64,000 bases of DNA from Vanilla planifolia. Lineage: Eukaryota > Streptophyta > Magnoliopsida > Asparagales > Orchidaceae. Below are positions 25,200 to 39,724 of the stretch, piece by piece (within the stretch, counting starts at the first letter, position 1; each line of letters starts with the position of its first letter). The notes below the pieces were generated by a model that saw only the letters and a list, made by a program, of their open reading frames with translations, did no database searches and was not told the origin of the DNA. The stretch is from NCBI GenBank assembly GCA_023846275.1, contig JAIUJO010000084.1:1101487-1165486 (forward strand). Reading direction: 5' to 3'. Made by a program: the position numbers and the translations under genes.

Positions 25200-26660
25200 T
25201 ATTATATCCAAATCAAAGTGATGCAAGGCCATAAGAGATGAGATTTAGAGTAACAAACAAATATTATCCAATCTAAATAGAAACTTTAAAATAAATGATA
25301 TGCTATATAGGAAATTTGCATTCGACCATACTAAGGAGTATGATTGTAGCATATTCAATCATCAAATTAGATTCAAATTGAAATTACTAGTAAAACATGG
25401 CAAACCCTTAGAAAATAAAATATTTAAAATATAATAAACAAATATTTAATTGGCATAGCTCATCATGACTAGTTCAATGAGATTTGTTTCATCTTGATTT
25501 AACCTCATTAAAAATTATAGAGAATTACCAAATTGAGTAACAATAAATAACAAATGAGGGGATTATAGGCCACACATGATAGGGAGTTATGGTCTCATAG
25601 TTATATCACCAAAAAATCAAAAAAAAAAAAAGAAAAATGAGATAAATTTTGAGCGAAATTTATGTTCCAATACACTAAGGAGATCGAATGTCATATCCTC
25701 AATCATCAACTGAAGAAATAATCAAGATACCTAAAGAAACATGTGAAAATCCTAAAAATATATTTAAAATATAAAAATCATTATTTAATTGGACATAGTT
25801 CATTGCACCAATGCAAATATGTTTACTTCATCCTAATTGTAGCTCGTTTGGAATTACTACAAATTACCCATGAAATAAGAATAAATAATTGAAAATTATT
25901 ATTCAAAATTTGCATAAACACATAATGGAATAGAAATGAGATAAATTAAAATATATAATATATCAAAATAAAAACAAAGTAATGGTCATATGAGTAGATA
26001 ATTAGAGTTTCATAGTAATATAACTTTATTGAAGTAAAACATTTGGAAGAATAAGAAAATATTTTATTTGAAGGTTATATTTTAGGATATTAAGGAGATA
26101 AAATGCAGTAACATTTATCATCAAATCCGGGATGAATAAAAATGTCAACTAAAACATGACAAAATCACTAAAAGTAAAAAAGTTATAAATAAGAAAATCA
26201 ATATTTAATTAGATAGAGCTCATCGATACAAGTCCAACAATGTTTGTTTCTTCTTAATTAGATGTCTTTTGGAATTATAGCGATTTACATGAAAAAATAA
26301 TAACAAAATAAATTATTATTTTAATATTAAGTTATACTTTTAAGCTGAAAGGAGAGAAACTAACATAGTGTAATATAACTAAATAAAATTGATATAAATG
26401 TCACATAAGAGAAGAATTTTAGTTTTGAAGTAAAATAACAAAATTAAATGAAAGCATTTTAAAAGTTACAATATATTGAATAAGAAATTTACTTTCCAAA
26501 GTACTAAGGAGAACAAGTTTAATATTCTTAATCAACAAATAATGAAAGAATCAAGTTGATACACAAAATATGCAATTATTATATAACAAAATAATTAAAA
26601 AAATAAAAATTAATATTTTTAATTTATAGAGCTCCTTGACACAAGTAAAATGAATTTTAA
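25200..26660 (+). repeat. Segmental duplication C, copy 1
   Basis: Shares specific variants with 38.38-39.72 kb, including 'GACTAGTTCAATGAGATTTG', 'TAGCTCGTTTGGAATTACTA', 'GAAATAAGAATAAATAAT' and 'TATAACTTTATTGAAGTAAA'. The offset is about 13.1 kb. Confidence 0.75.
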
Positions 26661-29600
26661 CTTCATATAAATTGGTGCTCTTTTCCCAAAGAAAGTGTTT
26701 ATTAAAGCATGCCAAAATCTTAGAAAATAAACAATTTATAAAAACAAAAAGGAATATTTGGCTGGATAAAGCTTATCAAGATTAGTACAAGAACACTAAC
26801 TTCATCTTGAATAGATTTGAATTAGAGTTACTACAAATTACAAAGATTAATAATATTAAATAATAAGAAATTATTGTTTTAAAGTTATGAAATATAAATT
26901 AATGTTAAAATGAGATAAATTAAAGTAGTTTAATATAACCAAATAAAATTTATGTAAAAGTAGCATGTAGGAGAATTAGAATTTAATAATATGAGAAATG
27001 TAATGAAAGCAAATTGAAATATTTTAAAAAAATCAGATAAATTTTATGAGAAAGTCCAATTCCAAAACATGAAGGACATCTTGTATAAAATACTCAACTA
27101 TCAAACTAAGTATAAATTAAAGTATCTTATAAAGAGTGCCAAAATATTAAAAAAAAGATATTAAAAAATTATTTAAATAAATATTTAATAGGATAGAGCT
27201 CATAAAGATGACTCCAATGACCTTTGTTTCATCCCCATCAAAACATGTGTGGAATGGCATGAATTATCTAACTAAATAAGCATAAATAGTAAATAAATAT
27301 TATTTTTAATTTTTAATAAACATATAATAAAGAAAAAATAAGGCAAATTAAACTAATATAATATGACCAAATCAATCTCATGAAATGTTCACATAAGTGG
27401 GGAATTAGAGATTACTTGTAATATAATGAAATCAAAAGCAAACAATTTGAAACGTTATGGGAAATTGTTAATTAAAGTTGCACTCCAAGACACAAAGATG
27501 TATGAGTGTAACATCTTTGATCAACAAATCATGTACAAATCCAAATGTCTCTGAGAGCTTAGAAAAGCCATATAAAATAAAATGTTAAACAAATATAAAT
27601 AAATATTTAATTTGATAGAGCTCATTGAGTGAAGACTACAAATTTTGTTCAATCTCGATAAAAAAATTGATAGAAATATCTAAAAATTGACAAAAAAATA
27701 TGCATAAATTAAAATAAATTATTATTTAGATATTAATTAAATATATATGAATAGGTAAAATTAAATTAATTGAAGCAATATAATAACAAAGTTATAGTAT
27801 TGTTTAGGGTCACAAAAGAAGATATTTTGAATTACATAATAATACAAGCAAATTAAGCCAAAATGTTTGTACATAGAGATAAATAGTAATGAAAATTTGC
27901 ATTCAAAGATACTAAAGAGATTAGGTGTAACCTTAACCATCAAATTAGGAATAATCAAAATGTCACCTAAAATGTTTCATCCTAAAAAATATTTAAAAAT
28001 TTATACAGATTAGTTCAATAGAGTTTATTGAGGGAGTACAACAACATTTTTTTTCATTTTTTAAGATGTCTTTTTTAATTAGTTCAAATTTTTAGTGCAA
28101 ATAAACATAAATAATAATACATAACTATTTCAAAATTAAAATAATATACTAAAGCTAAAATAAGTTTAATTAAAGAAGTTTTACATAATAAAATAAAGGT
28201 GATGTAAAGGACACGCATAAGAAGGTTAGAGATAGCAATATAACTAAATCAAGGGATACATTTCACAAAAAGAGAAACATTACGTAAAAAAGTTAAATTC
28301 AAAGTGCTAAGAAGTTTGATTGTAACATCTTCTATCATTAAATATTATACATATTGAAATTATCATAAAACATAAAAAAAAATTGAAAATAAAAAAATTA
28401 AATTTAATAAATAAATATTTAATTTGATAAAACTTATTGAGATGAGTCTAATGACATTTGTTTTATTTTTATCAAATCACTTTTAAAATAATTATGAATA
28501 AAATTTTAAAAAGTATAAAAATTAATAAGTTATTATTTTAATATTTAATTAATATATAATAATGCAAAAAGTGTTAAATTATGGCAATGTAATATAATTA
28601 AATAAAAATAATGTAATGGTCACATGAGAGGAGAATTAGAGTTTAAAATAACATAACAAAGTCAAAGAAAAACATATAAAGAAATGAGATTCAATGTATA
28701 TAAATCTTTCATTCCATGATAATAAGCAGGTCAAATGTAACATCCTCAACCATCAAATTAGATATGTATCAAATTGTCTACTAAAGCATACAAAAATTAT
28801 AAAATGAAAAGCTTTTAAAAATATATATAAAAAATTATTATTTAAATATCTTTCATTGAGGCAAGTCCAATGAGATATCTTTCATTATAATTGAAACACG
28901 ATTGAAATTGTCACATATTTCCAAATTAAATATGCATAAATATTAATAAATTATTATTTTAATATTTGTAATATTTAACAAATTAGAAATTAGATAAACT
29001 AAAGCATTGTAATAAAAAAATTTAAAGTAATGTAAAGATTTTATAAGAAGAGTATCATAGTTTAACTAAAATATAACAAAAATAAATCAAAATAATTAAA
29101 AACATGGCATAAATTGTATAAGAAAATTTCATTCTAATATATCAATGAGATTTTGTAGAATCCTCGATCTCTAAATCAAGGACAAATCATAGGGTCCACT
29201 TAAACATGTCAAAATCATAGAATATAAAATATTTTTAAATATCAGAATAAAATTTTAAGTAGATTGAGCTTGACTAGATGGTCCAATGATCTTTTTGTAG
29301 TCTTGATCAGACAACATTTTGAATTACAATAAATTACAATATTAAGGAAGCATAAATAGTAGCAAATTATTAATTCAATATTATGTAATTCATTTTAGAA
29401 TTAAAAGTTACATAATAGAAAAAATATAATTTCATAGTAACATCATCAAATGAAATAAAAATATTGAATAACATGGGACATCTTTAAGGAGAAAATCACA
29501 TTCCATGATACTAATCAGTTCAATTGTAATAGCAATGATCATTAAAGTAGTAATCAAGATGCCTCATTCAATTGGTCAAACACTAGAAAATAAATTATTT

Positions 29601-29672
29601 CAAAAACATAATAAATTAATTTTTAAAAAATAAAAGCATATTAATATTTATCAAATGATGTATGTTTTATCT

Positions 29673-31262
29673 TTCAATTATTTCTATTTTTTTAATAAAC
29701 ATTCTATTTCCAAAAGTTTAAGTATCTTCTATTAAACATTTTTTTTTGTACTTGACTTGAAAAACAATTTTTTTATAGTTGATCTTTTTAGCATCTTGGA
29801 ATGTGATTTTTCTTATAATTTATGACACTTCTTCACTTTTCTTACTTTAATTTTTCTATACTACTATGTAACTCTAAATCTTCTCTCTCGTAACATTCAA
29901 ATGTCTTTGATTTTATTTAGTTATATTGCTTAATTTGTATCATTTTTGGTTCAATAAAAAATTACATATTATAAAAGAAATAAGTAGTTATTGTTTAGGA
30001 TTATTTTTTTAATTTCTTCACTATATTCCAAATGAACTATCAAAAAGATGAAACAAACATTATTCGTGTCATCCTGATGAGCTCTATCAATTTAATTATT
30101 CAATTTTATATTACAAAAAATTTTATTTTATGGTGCTGTGATGTCGCCTATGACACATTATGATTCAAACATTATTTAACAATTTAAAATATTGCATTAA
30201 AATTCTTTAGTATTTTGGAATGCTAATTTCTTATATAATTAAATTTGTTTCTTAAATGGTTGTGATTTTGTTTGGTTATATCATTATTTAACTTTAAATC
30301 TTCTCCAATGTTACCAAAAAAGTCATTAGTCATTTGAATGAGCTCTATCCTATTAAATAATGCTTTATTTTTGAATATATTTTTATTTTTTATTTTTTTT
30401 CTAACATTATCAGTAATTTTAATTTGTAATTTATTTATTGATCAAGGGCTCTCCCCGAAATCTCCTTAGTATCTTGTATTAAACATAGTCATATAATTTA
30501 TCTTATTTTTTAAAAGTTCTAGAAATTATTTTATTAAATTACTATTTTGCTTAATTTTCCATTCTTTTTTTGGCTTTGATATGGATTTATTACTTTACTT
30601 TAATTTATCTTATTTTAATTTTAATATATATTTTACTTATTAAAATAATAATTTATTATTACTTGTGCTCATTTACTTTGGTAATTCAAAATAATTTTGA
30701 ACAAGATCCAATGGAGAAGAAAAAGGATCACCACACTCATCTTAATGGGCTTTATTCAATTAAATAATCATTTCTAAATAATTTAATTTTTTATTTTTTA
30801 TTATTTTACCATATTAGAGGAGATACTTTAATTTGTATCTAATTTGAGTATTGAGGACGTTAGCTCGATTTCCTCAGAGTTTTGAAATGCAACATTTCCA
30901 CATAATTTATGTCATTTCTCCAAATTTTCTTTTTTAATTTGATTATTTTAGTGAGTAACTAAAAAATAACTCTAGTAAGACAATTACATAGTGTTGATTT
31001 GATCATATTACATTATTTCAAATTTTGATAGTTTAGTAATTTTATTAATTTATTTAATTATAAAATAATCTTTTATTATTTTTTCTTTTCATTTTGTAAT
31101 TGTTATAAGTTGTAGATGTGGTTTGATCGAGTCTAAACAAATGTGGTCATTCTCATCTCGACGACTTCTATCTTATTAAAAAATTATTTTCTTATTTTTT
31201 AATATTTTTCTTGTTTTTTGAGACACTTGAAATTATATATTTATTCATATCTAATGATTAGT
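29673..31262 (-). repeat. Satellite block 5, '-' orientation
   Basis: A short inverted block of about four units, with anchors near 29780, 30190, 30440 and 30850. The 30190-30440 interval is truncated. The left junction is blurred: about 70 bp (29.67-29.74 kb) cannot be placed confidently in either orientation. Confidence 0.8.
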
Positions 31263-34200
31263 ATTATTTAACTAAATTAAAATAAAGTAATGGTGAAACT
31301 ACTACGGAATTAGAGCTTCATAAGAATATAACCAAATCAAAGTGAAAGATTTGATGAAATGAGACAAATTGCATATGAAAATTGTAGTTCAAGTTATAGA
31401 GGAGATTGAGTGTAATAATTTCATTCATTAAATTAGGTATAAATTAAATGTTCTAGTAAAATATGCAGAAATTTTAAAAAATAAAAAGGTAAATATGATC
31501 TATGAGATGTAGTTTTCAATTATGACAAATTATCAAAATAAATATGCCTAAATAATAACATAATGTAACTAAATGAAAAGATGTAATGCTCAGATTGGAG
31601 AATATTTAGAGTAACATTATAATATAATAAAATCAAGGTATAAATTTGGGATAAATGAGATGAATTGTACAAAGAAATTGGATACCATGATACCGAAAAG
31701 TTCGAGTGTAACATCCTTGATTATCAAAGAAGATATGAATAAAAATGACAAGAAAATCATGCTTAAATCCTACAAAATAAAAGATTTTAAAATATATAAC
31801 AAACATTTAGGATAATATTCTAACAAGGACAAGTCCAATGACATTTGCTCCTTGTTTGAATCTCATTTTAAATTATTGTAAATTATGAAAGTAAATATTC
31901 ATAAATAACAAAAAATTGTTGATTTAATAACAAGTTATTATATTGTATTATTTAAATATGATAAAATGAAGTATGATAATATAGAAAAATTTTGGTGATG
32001 TTAAAGTTCATATTATTGGGGGTTTTGAGTTACATAGAAATATAATGAAATAAAAGAAAAAAACCCTCAAAATATTTGATAAATTATATGAGAAAAAGTG
32101 TTCTACAACATAGTAATTGGATTAAGTGTAACGAAATATATCATCAAATCAAGTATGAATGAAAATGTGTTGTAAAACATTCTAAAAATAAATAAAATAA
32201 CATATTTTAAATTATAAAAAGAAATATTTAATCCTGTAGAGATTATCAAGATTGATCAAATCACATTTTTATACATCTCAATTGAAGTATGATTGGAATT
32301 ACCATAAATTTGTAATTAAATAGGCATAAATAATGAAGTAAGATAACGAAATCCAAGTAATGGATAGATCAGATGAGAGAAGACATTTTGCTACATTGTA
32401 ATATAGTAAACAAAAAAAATAATAACTGAGATAAATTGTTAAAAAAGTTACATTTTGACATACTATGGAGATTGACTATAATGTTCTTGGTCATTAATTT
32501 ATGTAAAAAAAAAATATTTCATAAATCTTGAAAAATATTGCAAAAAAAGTTTAATAATATTAAATAAATAACTTTATGAGTGTGGCTAACAAAAATGAGG
32601 AAAGGCATTAGTTTTATCCTAACGATACCTCATTTAAAATTAATGCAAATTAATAATGTAAAAAAGCTTAAATAATAATATATATTATCATTTTAATATT
32701 ATGTAAATATAAATTAAAATTTAAATGGGATAAATTGAAGCAATGTAAATAACGAAATAAAAGACATTCTATGGTCACATTCAAATATGCTAATGAGATT
32801 GAGTGTAATTTTCTAGATCATCAAATATTATGTAAGTCAGAATGTCCCATAATGCCTACTAAAATCCTAAAATATAGTCAATTTAAATGTATTAAAAATA
32901 TTTAATTCGATATAGTGCATCAATATGAATACAATGAAAACTTTTTGCCTTCATCAAACATCATTTTCAATTATGGAGATATCAAAGTAAATAACATAGA
33001 TAATAAAAACTTATTATTCTGATATTAAGAAAATTTATAATTAATATTAACAAGATATAAATTGAAGAAGCATAATACAATCAAATTAATGTGATGTTAA
33101 GGTCACTTGATATGAGATTTAGAGTTACATAGCAATATAACCAAATCATAGTAAAGCTGTTTTCCAAGATATTAGAGAGATTAAGTGCAACATTCATGAT
33201 TATCAATATAGGTATAATGGAATGACTCATAAAGAATTCCAAAGCAATAAAAAATAAATATTTAAAAATATAAAATGTTCAATTAATTTAATAAGGCTTA
33301 CTAAGATAAGTTTGATGATATTTGTTTCATCTTAATCAAATATTCTTTTCAATTGTTATCAATTAATAAACAAAAAACATAGATAATAATAAATTATTAT
33401 TTTAATATTTGATAAATAATTATTAAAGTTGAAATTACGTAAATTCAAGAAATGTAACATAAGTAAATAAAATCAACATAAATGACACATGAAAGGAGAT
33501 TTACAATTTAAATATGATATAACTAAATCAATGGAAAACATTTGAAAAAAATATAAATTATAAACGAAAGCTACATTGCAAGATACTAATTTGATGATGT
33601 GCAACATTTTGGATCACCAAATTCGATATGAATCACAATGTTTTGTAAAAAAAATGTTCAAAATCAATATAAAATAAAATATTTTTAAAAAATAAAATAA
33701 TAAAGTGGATAAAGCTCATCGAGATGAATACATTGATGTTTATTTTGTTTGCATTCCAAGTCCAACAACACATGTTTGCTCTCAATAAGAACTCATTTGG
33801 ATTCATTGGAAATTTCAAAAGTAAAAAATACAAATAATATTATTTTTTATTTTAATAAGAAAATTTTTATCAATGCCAAAGTGATACAAATAGAAGAAAT
33901 GCAATACAACAAAATAAATCTTATGTAATAGTCGAATCTGAATAGAATTAGAGTTACATAGTAATATACCAAAATAAAAGAAAAAATTTGATAAAGTGAG
34001 ATAAATTGTTTAGGGATTTGCATTCCAAGGCATTAAAGGGATCAAGTGTAACGTCCTAATTCTTCAAATTATGTGTGAATTTAAATTTATCATTAAAAGT
34101 ACCAGAATCATAGAAAATAAATATTTAGAAACAAAAACAAATATGATTAATGCAATAAGACTCATCGAGATGAATACAACAATGTTTACTTTTCCTTCAT

Positions 34201-37200
34201 CAAACGTTTTTTTAATGTAATATAGTATAGGCAAATTAAAACCAAAAGTTTAAAATATGTGATAAATTTTATAACAGTTACATTCCACGAAGCATAGGTG
34301 ATTATTTGAAAAATCATCTATCATCATCTTAGAAATGAATTGAAATATTTAATAAAACATACAAAAACATAATGATATAATACATGTAAAAATAAATCAT
34401 AATATTAAATTAGATATAGCTACCCAAAAAATTTTATCCACATTTGCTTCACTTAGATTGAACTTTGTTAAGAATTATTATGAATTATCAAAGTAAAAAA
34501 GTTAAAAATAATAACAAATTGTATTTTAATATTTAGTAACATGATGAAGATAAAATGTTATAAATTGAAGTAATAAAGTATAGCAAATTCGAAGCTATGT
34601 AGAGGTCACACAAGTTGATAAATAGAATTACATAGTAATGTCGAAAAATAAAATTAAAACATTTAAAGAAATAAAAAATGCCATAAAAAAACTACATTGC
34701 AAGGCAACAAGAAGATAGATTGTAACATCCTTGATAGTAAAATTTTGCAAGAATTAAAATACCTCATAATACATGCCAAAATAATAGAAATTAAAATTTT
34801 TAAAATTATTAAAAAGATATATATTTAATTACATAAGCTCATCAATGTAAGCCTAATGAAATTTGTTGCAACTTGATCGGACCTTGTTTGGAGTTACTAC
34901 AAATTACAAAAATAAATAAAATTAATAACAATAAATTATTATTTTCATTTGCTAAAATGATATAAATTAAATATATCTAATATAAAAAAATTAAAACATG
35001 AAAATTCAAATGTGAGGAAAAATGAGTCTAATAAGGACATACCAAATAAAAGCAAACATAGTTAAAGTAATTATGTAAATGGTATAGAAAAATTACACTC
35101 CAAGTTATTAAGAAAACAAAGCATAGCATCCTTGATCATCAAATTAGTTATTAATTGAAATGATTCATAAAATATGCCAATCATTTAAAAATAAAAACAC
35201 TAAAAATATAGAAAATTAACATTTAATTTTGTAGAGCTCATCAGTATGCATTCAACACCATTTGTATCATCTCGATCAAACCTCATTACAAATTTCTACG
35301 AATTGTTAGAGTAAATGAATATAAATAAAAATAAATTATTTTTTTCATATTAAGTAAACACAATATTTGACTTAAAATGAGATAAATTAAAATAATGATA
35401 TACAACAAACCTAGCCATTCTAAAGGTCACATGAGAGGAGAAATGGTGTAGTAATAAATCAAGTTCAAAGCAAAACAATTTGAAAAGATGACATAAATTG
35501 TAGATGAAAACTACATTGAGATTGAGCATAACATCCTTAATTATCAAATTATGTATAAACAAATGACTCATGAACAATGTTTAAACTCCAGAAAATTAAA
35601 TGCTTAAAAATATAATAACAAAAACTTAATTTGAGGGAGCTCATCAGCAAGAATCTAATGATGTTTTTTCATCTGAATCGAATCCCATTTCAAAATAATA
35701 CGAATTACAAAAATAAATAAGGTTAAATAAAAATAAATTATTATTTTAATATTAAGTAAACTAATATAAAAATTGTATTGAGGTAAATTTAAATAATGTA
35801 ATGTAATTGAATCAAAGAGCGTAATAGTCAAACAAAAAATTTATAGTTACATAGTAATATAACAAAATTAAAAAAAAAAAACATCTGGGAGATTAAGTAA
35901 AGTTTATGACAGTTTAATTCCAAGATACTTAGGAGATCGATTGTGGCATCGTTTATCATCAAATAATACACAAATTGTTCATAAAGTGAGTTAGAATTAC
36001 AATTTCATAGTAATATAACTTAATTAAAGCAAAACTATTGAATAAATAAAATAAATTCCACTAGAAAGCTACAGTCTTAGATGTCAATGATACCAAGTGC
36101 AATATCATTTATCATCAAATCATGAATGAGTAGAAATATCATAAAGTATTCAAAAATATTAAAAAATGTTTAAAATTTCAATAATAAATATTTAATGAAA
36201 AAATCTAATCAAAATCAGTCTAATTGACTTTTGTTTCGTCTTGATCAGTCCTTGTATGAAATATTATAGATCATACAAATAAACAAAAATTATTTTTCTA
36301 ATATTAAGAAGACTCATATTGGAGCTAAAATGAGATAAATTAAAATAAAGAAATATAGCCAAGTCAAGGTGATGTAACTGTCACTAGATGAGAGATTTAG
36401 AATAAAATAGAAATATAACAAAATTAATGTAAAAATTTGAAGAAACAAAATAAAGGATATGGGAAAGCCATAATCCTAAATATTACAAAGATGATATATA
36501 ACATTCTTAATTTTCAAATTAATTAAGAATCAATATGCCTCATTAATTAAATAAAAGTCAAAAGGATAGAACAAAAATAATAAATTCTTATTTTAATAAT
36601 TATTATATATATGTTAACTCTAAAATTAGACACACTAAGGTTATATAACATAATCAAACAAAATGGAAAAATTTGAAAAAACTTGATAATATTCATTTGA
36701 ATGTGTTTTTTTTAACATACCAATAAGATGAAGCCTACAATCATCAAATGAAGTACGAATGTAAAGTTCTTATAAAGCTTGCATAATCATTAAAAGACAA
36801 TTAAACTAAAAAAAATATTTCTAATTGAATTGATGTTATGAAGGCTAGTGTTACGATATTTGTTTCATATCAGTCAGACCTAATTTGTCATTTCTATGAA
36901 TTATAAAATAAAATAAGTAAAAGTAATAATTAGTTAATTTTAAATGTTTATTAAATATTTATTAATACCAAAATGAGTTAAATTAAAGCAATTTAATATG
37001 TGAAAATAAGAGTAATATGATGGCCACAAGCAAAGGGCTTTAGAGTAATTTAATAAAATAACCAAATCAAAGCAAAAGAATTCGAGAAATAAATAAATTA
37101 TATGGGAGAGTTGCTTTGCAAGATACCAACGAGTTTGAGTGTAACATCACTGATCATTATGCTAACTCAATAGAGTTAATCAAATAAAGTCTAATGATAT

Positions 37201-39720
37201 TTGTTTCCTTTATATTTCATATTTTTTAAATTACTTGAAATTACTCAAAAAGGCAAAAAAAAAAATAACAATACATTACAATATTAATAGTAAGAGAATA
37301 TACATTAAAGCTAAAAAGAGTTAAATTGAAGAAATATCATATTATTGGTTCAAATTGATATAGAGGCCATAAAAGAGGAGATTTAGGGTTGCATAGAAAC
37401 ATAACCACATAAAAGCAAAAAATTTAATGTAATGAGAAAAATTCTAACATTGAAAATTGTCAAATTGGATACAACATTTTCTTTGTCTCCATCAAACCTT
37501 ACTTGAAATTACCGTGGCTTAAAAATTAAATAAAAAATGAAAAGAAATTTGAACTATAACATTATGTAAATACATAATAATGCTCAAATGAGATACATTA
37601 AGGCAACATAAAATAGTTAAATCAAAATGTTATAAAGTTCACATGAGAGAATTATCATTTCATATTAAAATCATAAAAACCAAATAAACATTTAATAAAT
37701 GTGTTTAATTAATTAAGAAATTTTTATTCTAATGTGTTATAGATATTGAGTTCAGCATTGTCAATCATCAAATTTGCTTTTAAACTAAATGACTCATAAA
37801 ATGTACAAAATTTCCCTATTAAATATACATAAATAAATAAACATATTTATTACAATAGAAATATCAAGATGTGTCTTATGGTTTTTTTGTCATGATTAGA
37901 CATTGTTTAGAAATACTGTTTCCCTTTTAATTATGCATAAATAATACAAATTTGTTTTAAATATTTAAAGAACTTATAAGAAAGATAAAATGAGATCACT
38001 TTAAGCTATGTAATATAACCAAATCAAAATAATATAAATGTCACATCATTAAGAATTAGAGTTTCACAATAGTATAACAAAATCAATGCAACATATTTAA
38101 ACAAATAGGATAAATTATTTGAGAAAGTTGTTGTCCAAGATAATCATGAGATCAAGTGTAACATCCTCAATCATTAAATTAAGTATGAGCTAAAATACTT
38201 CTTAACAATATATCATTAAATATTTATTTTTGTATTACTCATCAAGACGAATCCAACAATAATTATTTTATCTCCATCAGACCTAATTGTAATTACTACA
38301 AGTAATGTATAATTAAGTAAAAGTAAATAATAATAATTTTCTTTGTTAAATAAATATATAATAAATCTAAAATGAGGTTTATTGGAGAAATGTAATGTAA
38401 TCAATTGAAATTGAAAGAAATTTAAAAATTGGGATAAATTGTGTGGAAAATTTGTATACAAAGATTCTATAGACAATGGATGTAGCATTCTGAATAAAAA
38501 AAATTGTTTCAAATCAAAATGACTTGTAAAGAATGCCAAAACGTAAGAAAATAAATTATTTTGAAAAATATAAATGAACATTTTCTTGGAGAGCTAGTTG
38601 TGACTAGTCAAATGACATTTCATACATCTCAAGTTAACACCACATAAAAAAGTATATTAAGATTAAAATGAGATAAATTGAAATAATGTAGTTTAACAAA
38701 ATCAAATTATTATAAACGTCACATGAAATGGAATTATTGATTCATAGTAGTTTTACCAAATGAAATAAAAACATATGAAAAAATGAAATAAATTATGAGA
38801 AAAAGTTATTTTCTAAGATACTTAGGAGATGTAGTGTATGATCCATAATCATCAAACGAAGAAGGAATCAAGTTGTCGTAGAAAAACATGTCACAGTCCT
38901 ACAAAATAAAATTTTTAAAATATAAAAATTAGTAATTAAATCTATGTAAGTCATTGACACTAATCCAATGTTGTTTGCTATATAATAATCATAGCTCATT
39001 TGGAATACTACAAATTATTAATGAAATAGGAATAAATAATAGAACACTATCATTTTAATAATAAGTAAATATGTAATAAATTTGAAATGAGATAAATTAA
39101 TGCAATGTCATATATCCAAACAAAAATAATGTGAAGGTCACATGATGTATAGTTATAGTTTCAATGTAATATAACTTAATTGAAGGAAAAAATTTGTAAG
39201 AATGACAAAATTTTTTAAATGAAAGTTACATTCTGTGATACTCAAGAAATCTAGTGTAATATCCTCAATCATCAAATCTATAATGAATAAAAAAATGTAA
39301 ACCCGAATATGATAAAGTAAAAAAAAATATAGTTTTATAAAATTAATATTTAATTAGATATAACTAGTCAAATGTTTTTTTATTATTAAGCAATATAATT
39401 TTAAAAAAATAAGATAAACTAATGTAACATAATATAACCAAATCAAACAGATATAAAAGTCATGCATGAGAAGAATTATAGTTTCAATGTATTATCACAA
39501 ACTTAAATCAAAGAATTTTAAAGATAAAGTTAAATGTAATGGGAAATTTGCTTTCCAATGCATTTAGCAGGTCAAATTTCGTAGTCTGATCATGAAATTA
39601 TGAAAGGATCTAATTATCACATAAAATTTTCCAATTAATATAAACAAAAAAAATTAACAGTATAAAAATCAATATTTATATTATGGAGCTCATTGATACA
39701 AGACAAATAATGTTTGCTTC
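31263..39720 (+). repeat. Satellite block 6, '+' orientation
   Basis: About 20 units, many truncated. Approximate anchors lie at 31413, 31707, 32130, 32475, 32805, 33187, 33600, 34048, 34314, 34722, 35125, 35530, 35945, 36100, 36500, 37141, 37755, 38158, 38838 and 39255. The irregular spacing shows more internal deletion than in block 4. The last 1.3 kb duplicates part of block 4. Confidence 0.87.
38380..39720 (+). repeat. Segmental duplication C, copy 2
   Basis: Counterpart of 25.2-26.66 kb: 'GACTAGTCAAATGACATTTC', 'TAGCTCATTTGGAATACTAC', 'GAAATAGGAATAAATAAT' and 'TATAACTTAATTGAAGGAAA'. It ends exactly at the orientation switch at 39.72 kb. Confidence 0.75.
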
Positions 39721-39724
39721 ATAA

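Larger units (their letters stand above)
16895..29672 (+). repeat. Satellite block 4, '+' orientation
   Basis: About 30 monomers. Approximate anchors lie at 17271, 17691, 18100, 18511, 18934, 19363, 19984, 20754, 21220, 21631, 22030, 22433, 22851, 23679, 24103, 24521, 24931, 25347, 25690, 26102, 26520, 27080, 27505, 27925, 28320, 28735, 29154 and 29526. The interval 26520-27080 is over-long. Near 26.68 kb the sequence jumps between monomer positions (TTTTCCCAAAGAAAGTG), marking an internal rearrangement. The given strand is A-rich. The left 8 kb is duplicated at 56.84-62.9 kb. Confidence 0.9.

Noticed and set aside
38216..38581. Longest open frame, 121 codons on the minus strand
   Set aside because: It lies across satellite monomers, starts and ends at ordinary monomer positions and has no recognisable domain. 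Its length comes from a locally stop-poor T-rich strand.
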